DNA of 41,541 nucleotides from an uncultured Muribaculaceae bacterium. Its GTDB lineage: Bacteria > Bacteroidota > Bacteroidia > Bacteroidales > Muribaculaceae. The position numbers and the translations under genes were made by a program. The DNA lies in NCBI GenBank assembly GCA_910579845.1, contig CAJTWL010000020.1, positions 1 through 41,541 on the forward strand, given 5' to 3'. The notes under the pieces were generated by a model that saw nothing but the letters and a program-made list of their open reading frames with translations, was not told where the DNA came from and did not search any database. Shown here piece after piece: positions 1-6,666 of the stretch (positions within the stretch are counted from its first letter, which is position 1; the number at the start of each line of letters is the position of its first letter).

Positions 1-1
1 A

Positions 2-472
2 CATCACAGACACGTGCAGGCTCTTTACCGCGAACTGCTGAAGGATGTCGACGGCATAACCCTGCATGAGAACCCGTCTGAAAGATATGACTCAAACTTC
101 TGGCTCTGCACAGTCACACTCGACACCTCGCTGAAAGTCAAGGGTCAGGAGAACGCATATGCAGAGACGCCGCACGGTGCTGTGGGTGGAGCCGCCGGAG
201 TTGTTCATGCAGCCAAGACTCCGACAACCGACTGCCAGCCAAACGCAAACGTCGAGGCGATGCGCGTCGCCCTCGACAAAGCCAATGTGGAAGCACGCCC
301 TCTGTGGAAACCTATGCACAGGCAGCCTGTCTACAGGAACTCCCCCGCCTATGTGAACGGTGTCAGCGAATCACTCTTCGCTGTCGGGCTATGCCTACCC
401 GCCGGTCCATACGTGACAGACGACGATGTACGCTACATTGTCGAAACAATAAAAGACAACATAGTCAAATAA
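2..472 (+). CDS. DegT/DnrJ/EryC1-family aminotransferase (3' part, cut by window edge)
   Basis: This is the C-terminal part of a PLP-dependent sugar aminotransferase. The frame is open to the left edge, so the true start and the catalytic lysine lie outside. Visible residues match the C-terminal half of Bacteroidales DegT/DnrJ/EryC1/StrS enzymes, including EARPLWKPMHRQPVY and the closing segment GLCLPAGPYVTDDDV. An insertion with GGAAGVVHAA precedes the conserved C-terminal block. These enzymes transfer an amino group to a nucleotide-linked keto sugar for surface polysaccharide or glycoprotein glycan synthesis. The next gene encodes a membrane nucleotide-sugar dehydratase/epimerase, the usual upstream step, so both probably belong to one glycan pathway. 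They are separated by a terminator, 735 bp and a promoter, so they are probably not co-transcribed. The exact sugar cannot be told from this fragment. Confidence 0.88.
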   Translation, partial: HHRHVQALYRELLKDVDGITLHENPSERYDSNFWLCTVTLDTSLKVKGQENAYAETPHGAVGGAAGVVHAAKTPTTDCQPNANVEAMRVALDKANVEARPLWKPMHRQPVYRNSPAYVNGVSESLFAVGLCLPAGPYVTDDDVRYIVETIKDNIVK

Positions 473-493
473 TAAAAATATTAGACACGAAAA

Positions 494-527
494 ACGAAGC
501 CTCGACTTTCACAAGCCGGGGCTTCGT
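494..527 (+). terminator. Intrinsic terminator after the DegT gene
   Basis: ACGAAGCC (494-501) pairs with GGCTTCGT (520-527). The stem extends three more pairs inward (one G-T) and is followed by TTGTT. It lies 22 bp after the stop codon. Confidence 0.75.
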
Positions 528-550
528 TTGTTACTGAACATTTGCCTATT

Positions 551-746
551 GGCAAAGATCCATTCTCATTTTAACCGGGTAGTGCGTGGTCACGTCTTGG
601 AATGCACCGGACTTTTGGGAGAGGAGTTTGTCTCAAACTCCTTACGCAACCCGGTACTGCCCTGCTGTGTTTTGGTGGCTTGGGGACAAACCGCCCTCCC
701 AAACACCGGGTAAAGGGAATCCGTAACAAACAATCGGTAAAGATCC
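551..746 (+). repeat. Dispersed hairpin repeat family 2, copy 1
   Basis: This stretch aligns by eye with the reverse complement of 10198-10385. The best conserved parts are the block around TTGGGAGAGGAGTTTGTC, then CGGTACTGCCCT, then GTAACAAA. It contains the hairpin GGAGTTTG-TCT-CAAACTCC (623-641) and a weaker one around GGCTTGGGGACAAACC (677 onward). Near-identical direct repeats GGCAAAGATCC (551-561) and GGTAAAGATCC (736-746) bound it. Confidence 0.7.
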
Positions 747-1053
747 GTTTCGCTCAATATACTCAGAGCTCGATAAATATTTTCCTATAAACTTATCAGA
801 ATAATTTAAATATTCTATATTTGCATAAAACTCAGGTTATTGTACTAAATATGAGTTGTAGTTTTAAATGATTAGCTATCGTATAGAAAATATCCACTGA
901 CAACAATAAAACCCAACTATGGCGGATGGTTGCAGAAATACAATATACGTTGGATATATAGGTGAAAAAATAAATTCCTGAAGCATCCCAGAATGGACAA
1001 CAGCATAGATATAAATCATCCGCATTTCCAATATATTGATTATCAACATATTA

Positions 1054-1063
1054 CCCCCCCCCC
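1054..1063. repeat. C10 homopolymer tract upstream of the epimerase promoter
   Basis: There are ten consecutive C residues about 32 bp before the -33 element of the promoter at 1095-1125. Long G/C runs are prone to slipped-strand length change, so this could alter expression of the downstream glycan gene. That role is inferred only from position and length. Confidence 0.6.
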
Positions 1064-1094
1064 GTTAAAAAGAGCGTCCTACAATTGGATTTAC

Positions 1095-1125
1095 TTGTAT
1101 ATATGCATGAAAAACATTAACTTTG
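1095..1125 (+). promoter_or_regulatory. Promoter for the nucleotide-sugar epimerase gene
   Basis: TTG (1095-1097), a 20-bp spacer, then TAACTTTG (1118-1125) fit the Bacteroidetes primary sigma consensus. Transcription would start near 1131, giving a leader of about 75 nt to the ATG at 1208. Confidence 0.65.
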
Positions 1126-1207
1126 TGAATGAAAAGGCTAATGATTGAGGGCTAATGAGGTTCTGCCGCAATACGTCATCCAAGAAAATCTATTATCAAA
1201 GAAAACA

Positions 1208-3133
1208 ATGAACAAACTGAAAAATACCCTCAAACGACTTGCCCAATGGTATTTCTCCAAAGGAGCACTACCATACTGGTGCATTCTCGGACTTGATTGC
1301 TTATTTGTCCTGTTCGCAGGTTTTCTTACTTATCTGATACATCATGGAGTCACATTCACAGCTAATGTATTTGTCCCGCTACTATGCACGCTGCTTATTT
1401 CTGTGGCATGCTATATCATCGGTTTCAGGTGCTTCCATACTTATCAGGGAGTGTTCAGATATTCATCATTCTCAGATCTGCTACGCATAAGTTCAGCTAT
1501 CCTTGTCGGCATCATTATACTTTCTCTGGTACAGTTGATCATCGGTCCCCGAAATATGCCGGCGATTCTTACATTTGCCGACATAATTCTGATGGGGCTG
1601 TTTGTAATAACTTTCATGTGGATTGTGAGAATACTTGTCAAAAATCTTTATGAAGCGGCTATCCACAAAGACGACCGTGAGCAGGTGTTTATACTCGGTG
1701 TAAAAGAGGGCGGCATAGCAGTTGCAAAGAGCATTCATTCATCAAGCGATTTACCTTATCAGGTCAGAGGATTCGTCAGTGATGAGCCATATCTGAAGTC
1801 CTATCGTCTTATGGGACTTAAGGTTTATCCCTTTGACAAGTCTCTTCTTAAAATCATGAAATCGCACGGGATAAGGGAAATGATTGTTTCTCCTCTTATG
1901 ATGGATACATTGAGAAAGAATGAAGAACTCGTAAACATGCTGATTACAAACGGGATAAAGTTTTTAATCACTCAACGGACTCAAGAATGGGACGGCAAAA
2001 CGGATATAAATATTCACAATCTACACCCCGTTAATGTAGAGGATCTTTTGCCCCGCGAGAAGATTGAGGTCGATATGAAAGCGGCTTCCGATCTGATCAA
2101 AGATAATGTCGTGATGATTACCGGAGCCGCCGGATCCATCGGATCGGAAATGGTTCGCCAGATCGCCACTTATAAACCTGCGCATCTGGTTCTTATAGAC
2201 CAAGCGGAAACCCCGATGCATGACATCACACTGATGATGCACAACCAGTGGCCTGATGTAAATACAGAGATTATAGTATCGGATATTGCCGATAAAAATA
2301 TAATGGAACGTATATTCAGAAAATACAAGCCGGAATATGTGTTCCACGCCGCCGCATATAAACATGTGCCGATGATGGAGGACAATCCATATGAAGCTAT
2401 CGTAAACAATGTCAACGGCACAAAAAATTTAGCAGATCTCGCTGTCAAATACGGTACACGCAAATTCGTTATGATTTCTACAGACAAGGCTGTCAATCCC
2501 ACCAACGTTATGGGATGCTCAAAACGTATCTGCGAAATATATGTACAGTCGCTGGATCAGGCAATCAAAGATGGGAAATATCAGGGATCGACACAATTTG
2601 TCACAACCCGTTTCGGCAATGTACTCGGTTCAAACGGTTCGGTAATTCCCATATTCCAGGAACAAATCAGAAAAGGAGGACCGGTAACCGTGACACATCC
2701 GGACATAATACGGTTCTTTATGCTGATTCCGGAAGCCTGCAGACTGGTAATCGAAGCCGGGACAATGGGTAAAGGTGGCGAGATTTATGTGTTTGACATG
2801 GGTAAACCAGTCAGAATAGCCGATCTTGCCAAAAGAATGATTCTTCTTTGCGGCGCTAAAAATGTAGAGATCAAATATACCGGGCTCAGATACGGTGAAA
2901 AGCTATATGAGGAGGTGCTCAATGATGAAGAGATTACTCTTCCTACATTCCATCCAAAAATAAAAATTGCAAAAGTCAGACTTTATGAGTTCGGGAAGAT
3001 AGACTCGGAAATAACAGAGATGATAGATGCCGCGGTAAACGAAGATGATATGCAGATCGTAGCCCGCATGAAAAAGATCGTACCGGAGTTCAAAAGTCAA
3101 CATTCCCGATACGAGGTTCTAGACAAACAATAA
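1208..3133 (+). CDS. Membrane-bound nucleotide-sugar 4,6-dehydratase/epimerase (CapD/PglF/WbpM type)
   Basis: A 641-residue polysaccharide biosynthesis protein. It likely acts on a UDP-HexNAc at the inner face of the membrane to make the keto sugar used by DegT aminotransferases. The N-terminal third has four hydrophobic helices, then a CoA-binding-like Rossmann region (FILGVKEGG). The C-terminal half is an extended SDR domain with the nucleotide-binding motif ITGAAGSIGSE. It also has HAAAYKHVPMME and STDKAVNPTNVMG, typical of WbpM/PglF proteins, where the usual catalytic YxxxK is replaced by MxxxK. Reading can be extended to a TTG at 1145, but the ATG at 1208 (MNKLKNTLKRLAQ) starts right before the first membrane helix and is preferred. 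The gene has its own promoter. The small membrane protein follows after 4 bp. Family is confident; exact substrate is not. Confidence 0.93.
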   Translation: MNKLKNTLKRLAQWYFSKGALPYWCILGLDCLFVLFAGFLTYLIHHGVTFTANVFVPLLCTLLISVACYIIGFRCFHTYQGVFRYSSFSDLLRISSAILVGIIILSLVQLIIGPRNMPAILTFADIILMGLFVITFMWIVRILVKNLYEAAIHKDDREQVFILGVKEGGIAVAKSIHSSSDLPYQVRGFVSDEPYLKSYRLMGLKVYPFDKSLLKIMKSHGIREMIVSPLMMDTLRKNEELVNMLITNGIKFLITQRTQEWDGKTDINIHNLHPVNVEDLLPREKIEVDMKAASDLIKDNVVMITGAAGSIGSEMVRQIATYKPAHLVLIDQAETPMHDITLMMHNQWPDVNTEIIVSDIADKNIMERIFRKYKPEYVFHAAAYKHVPMMEDNPYEAIVNNVNGTKNLADLAVKYGTRKFVMISTDKAVNPTNVMGCSKRICEIYVQSLDQAIKDGKYQGSTQFVTTRFGNVLGSNGSVIPIFQEQIRKGGPVTVTHPDIIRFFMLIPEACRLVIEAGTMGKGGEIYVFDMGKPVRIADLAKRMILLCGAKNVEIKYTGLRYGEKLYEEVLNDEEITLPTFHPKIKIAKVRLYEFGKIDSEITEMIDAAVNEDDMQIVARMKKIVPEFKSQHSRYEVLDKQ

Positions 3134-3137
3134 TAAG

Positions 3138-3383
3138 ATGAATCAATCATTTCTACTCATATTGGCAATAATTGTCGCTCTTATCATCGTATTGGCAGTA
3201 GCAACGTTCTATTGTCACAAGCATCCGGAACAGAATAATGACAACAGTTATCTGGATGAAAATGGCGACCACGTTTATTATGAACGGAGCATCATAGAGA
3301 AGAAACGGTATTTCAAGGCACATCCGGACCAAAAGGATGTTGTCCGCACTTTTCGCTCACTTCTTCATTCTCACAAACACTGA
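3138..3383 (+). CDS. Small single-pass membrane protein, unknown function
   Basis: An 81-residue protein I do not recognise. One hydrophobic helix (about residues 4-24, LLILAIIVALIIVLAVA) is followed by a polar, charged tail with a histidine-rich end (HSHKH). It starts 4 bp after the epimerase stop, so it is probably co-transcribed with it. The stop codon TGA (3381-3383) takes its last two bases from the first two bases of a dispersed repeat (GAACTCG...). The tail may therefore have been set or shortened by insertion of that repeat. Confidence 0.6.
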   Translation: MNQSFLLILAIIVALIIVLAVATFYCHKHPEQNNDNSYLDENGDHVYYERSIIEKKRYFKAHPDQKDVVRTFRSLLHSHKH

Positions 3384-3512
3384 ACTCGTCTTGACTTATT
3401 TTTTCTTGACATCAGCGAGATATTTCCGAGGTGTTTCCGAGTCTCGAAGAGCCGGCAACCTTTCGGTTGGCAGTGATGAGAGAGTCAGAAACAACCGGAA
3501 AGATCCGCTGAG
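3382..3512 (-). repeat. Dispersed structured repeat family 1, copy A (one end intact)
   Basis: These 131 bp match the reverse complement of 38622-38752 at 126 of 131 positions (hand count, no gaps). The terminal repeat GAACTCGTCTTGACTTATTT is at 3382-3401. The opposite end is missing: similarity stops after 3512, before the end of the zip gene at 3544. On the minus strand, which is the sense strand of zip, the apex reads CAACC-GAAA-GGTTG, a short stem with a GNRA loop. Confidence 0.85.
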
Positions 3513-3543
3513 ACAGAGATTAGGGAAAGCTCTTTTCCAGCGA

Positions 3544-4323
3544 CTAACCAAGAAGGACATCAAGCACCATCATCAGTATAAATCCGACTGCGAAACCGAC
3601 AGTTCCCATATTTGAATGCTTACCGTTCTGCGTTTCAGGAATCAATTCTTCCACGACAACATAAATCATTGCTCCGGCAGCAAAAGCCAACAGATACGGC
3701 AGTACCGGAATAACAATGGATGCAAGGAGTATGGTTATTATCGCGCCTATAGGTTCCACAGCACCACTGAGAGCCCCGATCAGGAAGGATTTCCTGCGGG
3801 AGTTTCCCATACTTCGCAAAGGCATTGATACAATTGCTCCCTCCGGGAAATTCTGTATTGCAATACCTACAGACAGAGCGATTGCTCCCGCCATTGACAT
3901 ATAGGAATTGTGCTCAAGCGCTCCGGCAAGCGCCACTCCAACTGCCATACCTTCCGGGATATTGTGCAGGGTGATTGCAAAAACAAATTTTGCTGTCTTT
4001 GAAAGATGAGATTTAGGTCCTTCACTCTGTTTGCTGTCCAGATGCTGATGCGGAATATAGTTATCGAGAAAAAGCAAAAAAGCCATTCCGATCATAAAAC
4101 CGATAATTGCAGGCAGAATACCCGACAACCCTTCCTTATCAGTCATCTCTATAGACGGTATCAACAATGACCATACAGAGGCTGCTGTCATTACGCCTGC
4201 GGCAAAGCCTGTAAGCATTTTTTGTAAAATAGGCGCAAGCTTTTTCTTCATCATGAATACACATGACGCACCAAGAGCGGTTCCAAAAAAAGGCAGCAAT
4301 ATGCCTATTGTCAGACCATTCAT
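3544..4323 (-). CDS. ZIP-family divalent metal transporter
   Basis: A 259-residue inner-membrane protein of the ZIP family (ZupT/GufA-like), which imports zinc or related divalent metals. About eight hydrophobic segments are visible. Helix 4 carries the metal-site motif HNIPEG, helix 5 carries NFPEG, and EPIGA and EELIPE follow, all family signatures. The loop between helices 3 and 4 has a short histidine stretch (HQHLD), as is usual for the metal-sensing loop. It lies 15 bp after the SIMPL gene on the same strand and is probably co-transcribed with it. A dispersed repeat sits just beyond its stop codon. No metal-responsive operator was recognised, so the specific metal is not known. Confidence 0.92.
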   Translation of the reverse strand: MNGLTIGILLPFFGTALGASCVFMMKKKLAPILQKMLTGFAAGVMTAASVWSLLIPSIEMTDKEGLSGILPAIIGFMIGMAFLLFLDNYIPHQHLDSKQSEGPKSHLSKTAKFVFAITLHNIPEGMAVGVALAGALEHNSYMSMAGAIALSVGIAIQNFPEGAIVSMPLRSMGNSRRKSFLIGALSGAVEPIGAIITILLASIVIPVLPYLLAFAAGAMIYVVVEELIPETQNGKHSNMGTVGFAVGFILMMVLDVLLG

Positions 4324-4338
4324 ATCAACCCGATTTTG

Positions 4339-5049
4339 TCAGTCTTTGAGATAATATTGAATCGAAGAAACGACCCTTACCTGTTTTATGTATGGCGTAT
4401 ATTGATCACGATCCTCTATAGTGAACTGACCCTGAGACGCCGTCTTGATTTTGCCAAGCCTACTTTCAGAATCCTCTGCAAATTTATTAGCCGCTTCACG
4501 CGCATTCTTTGTAGCAACCGCTATCATCTCCGGTTTTATGGCGTTAAGACCGGTAAATTCATATACTGTCTGGTATTGGTAATCACCGGCCACAACAGCT
4601 ATGCCTTGCTTCAACAACTCTGTCTGACGTTTTATCAGCTCCCTTACTTTATCGACCTGCGTACTTGTGACAACCACCACATTCGTAACGTTATATCTGA
4701 ACGGGACATTATTGTTGGAATATCGCTCTGCCTGCAGGTCAAGAACCTGAGGTGCATTAACCGAAATTTCCGAATCCTTTATGCCATTGCTTTTAAGAAA
4801 CAACATGATTGAATTGTTGGTATTTTCAATATTTGAATAGATAGCAGGAAGATCATTCCCGACCTCCTTACTGACAATGGGCCAAGTCACCTTATTTGCT
4901 TTGACCTCCCGTTCAGACAGACCTCTGACAGTCACCACACGCTGGTTATCGCTTATACTGTTCAAACCGCCTTTTATTTCCAGTCCGAGCAAAAACAGTC
5001 CGAAAGCCAACACCACTCCACAAATAACAATTCCAGATATTTTTTTCAT
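4339..5049 (-). CDS. SIMPL (DUF541) domain protein
   Basis: A 236-residue protein with one N-terminal membrane anchor or signal helix (residues 5-24, IVICGVVLAFGLFLLGLEI) and an exported SIMPL domain. Family traits are VVTVRGLSEREVKAN near residue 38, the VVVVTSTQVDKV block, and the late AREAANKFAEDS block. SIMPL proteins (E. coli YggE-like) are periplasmic or membrane-facing and linked to envelope and oxidative stress, but their biochemical role is unclear. The start ATG follows an AT-rich leader. The gene is first in a likely two-gene unit with zip. An imperfect palindromic repeat of about 184 bp lies just upstream (5063-5246). Confidence 0.85.
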   Translation of the reverse strand: MKKISGIVICGVVLAFGLFLLGLEIKGGLNSISDNQRVVTVRGLSEREVKANKVTWPIVSKEVGNDLPAIYSNIENTNNSIMLFLKSNGIKDSEISVNAPQVLDLQAERYSNNNVPFRYNVTNVVVVTSTQVDKVRELIKRQTELLKQGIAVVAGDYQYQTVYEFTGLNAIKPEMIAVATKNAREAANKFAEDSESRLGKIKTASQGQFTIEDRDQYTPYIKQVRVVSSIQYYLKD

Positions 5050-5062
5050 AAGTAAGTATTTT

Positions 5063-5246
5063 AAGTAAGTAATAAAAATTAAACGATATATGTAAGTGAA
5101 ATTATCTTGAACTATAAAACTTGTTCTTTATTACGTTTTTCGCCTTGTCGGTTAGTCGCATACGAGAGTATGCTCCATCCCTCCGCGACAAAATCCGTCA
5201 ATAAATAACTACGTTTTATATGTTCATTTATTTTTACCACTTACTT
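5063..5246. repeat. Imperfect long palindrome between the SIMPL and MATE genes
   Basis: The left arm starts AAGTAAGTAATAAAAAT (5063-5079). The right arm ends with the complement of AAGTAAGTGGTAAAAAT (5230-5246). Inside, GAACTATAAAAC on the left faces the complement of GAACATATAAAAC on the right. The centre holds the perfect hairpin GCATAC-GAGA-GTATGC (5158-5173). It has no coding capacity and looks like a fold-back mobile element or a structured spacer. Confidence 0.65.
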
Positions 5247-5311
5247 ATTTATATAACATCAGCAATCCGAATTAGTTAACAGATACGCATAAACAATCCT
5301 CATTCTAATTC

Positions 5312-6643
5312 TTATTTATGCGCAACATCAACACACAGCACACGCGGGAGCTGGACCAACAGACCGATGCCACGTACAAAAAGATATGAAAGAAAAGAGA
5401 CCCAAAGAAAAATATTTCCGCTTATCTCGCCGGGGATACATCCGGCAGCCACTATTATGCCGAATATAAACGTTGCAAAAAGTATAGTGAGAAACATTCT
5501 GCGTGTTGCGGCAAGACCAATAAAAATGCCGTCAAGAATAAACGCCCAGGCTGAGACAAGAGGTATAGCAATTACGAACTCTTTCATTTCACCCACACCT
5601 TGCCGCACAGCCTCCACATCCGTAATCATATCGGCAATCCATACCACTCCAAGAATGTATACACATGTAAATGCCATTGCTACAATAAAAGTCCAGAGAA
5701 ATAAACGCTTGACAGTGGAAACGAGAATATTTCCTTTTCCTGCTCCATTCCATTTTCCACACAAAGCTTCTCCGGCGAATGCAAATCCATCCATAAAATA
5801 TGTAAAGAAAAGAAAGAACTGCATCATGACAGTGTTTACAGCAAGTGTAGTCTCCCCCATCCTCGCTCCCAGCGAGGTAACAACCAGCGTAACAGTCAAT
5901 ATGCATGTCGACCGCATGACAAGATCGCCACTGACATTGAAAAAACGTCTGAGACCTTGACCGGCGAACGGATTCCTGTGTATCTTTAATGTGATCCCCT
6001 GTTTCCGGGCGAATCCTACCAAAAGAATCAATGCAAGAACAACTCCAAACCAGTTGGCACAAAGCGTTCCCAAAGCGACTCCACGGAACCCCATATCCGC
6101 AATGAAAACGAATACAAGACTGCCTGCAATATTTATTACATTTACAGACACAGACACTATCATGGTAAGCAGGGTGTTCTGCATTCCGATAAACCAGCCA
6201 TTTATGGAAAGTGTCATAAGAAAAGCAGGAGCACCCCATATGCATATAAGAAAATAATCCGATGACAATGCAAGAGACTCTCCCTGCGGATCTATGATCC
6301 ATTCAAGAAGGTACAACAATGGATATTGTAGAACGACCGCACAGATGCCAATAATTACAGCAAGCGAAGCCGAACGGGTCAAAACAAGTGTCATATCCGT
6401 TTTAGAACCACGACCATATGCTTCAGCAGTCAGACCGGTGGTTGCCATTCTCAGGAAACCACACAGCAGATAGATCACATTGAACATCATCGTTCCGGCA
6501 GCTATTGCCGCAAGATACGATTCATTGCCAAGATGACCGGAAACTGCAGTGTCACACAGACCCAACAGGGGAACCGTAATATTACTTGCCACCGCCGGCA
6601 AAGTCAGTGCAAATATCTGACGGTCAATCCCCCTCTTAGCCAT
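5312..6643 (-). CDS. MATE-family efflux transporter
   Basis: A 443-residue integral membrane protein with about 12 hydrophobic segments. It belongs to the MATE family of Na+- or H+-driven multidrug/metabolite exporters and looks nearest the DinF-like branch. The N-terminal TLPAVASNITVPLLGLCDTAVSG block is typical (quoted in part: VPLLGLCDTAVSGHLG), as is the mid-protein repeat with MDGFAFAGEALCGKWNGAGK. Length is normal for the family. It starts 23 bp after pulA on the same strand and is probably the last gene of the bcp-traB-pulA-MATE unit. Substrate cannot be predicted. Confidence 0.93.
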   Translation of the reverse strand: MAKRGIDRQIFALTLPAVASNITVPLLGLCDTAVSGHLGNESYLAAIAAGTMMFNVIYLLCGFLRMATTGLTAEAYGRGSKTDMTLVLTRSASLAVIIGICAVVLQYPLLYLLEWIIDPQGESLALSSDYFLICIWGAPAFLMTLSINGWFIGMQNTLLTMIVSVSVNVINIAGSLVFVFIADMGFRGVALGTLCANWFGVVLALILLVGFARKQGITLKIHRNPFAGQGLRRFFNVSGDLVMRSTCILTVTLVVTSLGARMGETTLAVNTVMMQFFLFFTYFMDGFAFAGEALCGKWNGAGKGNILVSTVKRLFLWTFIVAMAFTCVYILGVVWIADMITDVEAVRQGVGEMKEFVIAIPLVSAWAFILDGIFIGLAATRRMFLTILFATFIFGIIVAAGCIPGEISGNIFLWVSFLSYLFVRGIGLLVQLPRVLCVDVAHK

Positions 6644-6666
6644 ATTCTTTAGAAGTCCTTTAAAAT

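Larger units (their letters stand above)
473..1207. other. Gene-free 735-bp region upstream of the epimerase gene
   Basis: No credible coding region is seen; the short frames here fall inside a repeat or lack any family resemblance. In order it holds the DegT terminator (494-527), a hairpin-rich dispersed repeat (551-746), an AT-rich stretch, a run of ten C (1054-1063) and a good Bacteroidetes promoter (1095-1125). A second TATATTTG box at 816-823 resembles a -7 element but has no matching -33 element. Confidence 0.7.

Noticed and set aside
528..790. Two short plus-strand frames upstream of the epimerase
   Set aside because: They lie in the hairpin repeat and have no protein-like pattern. 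The repeat structure explains the region better.
1145..1207. N-terminal extension of the epimerase to a TTG start
   Set aside because: The ATG at 1208 gives a normal start for the family just before the first membrane helix. The extension adds 21 residues without a family pattern and starts close to the likely transcription start.
5367..5960. Long plus-strand reading frame (about 197 codons) over the MATE gene
   Set aside because: It is antisense to a clear MATE transporter, has no family features and an odd composition. It is a shadow frame.
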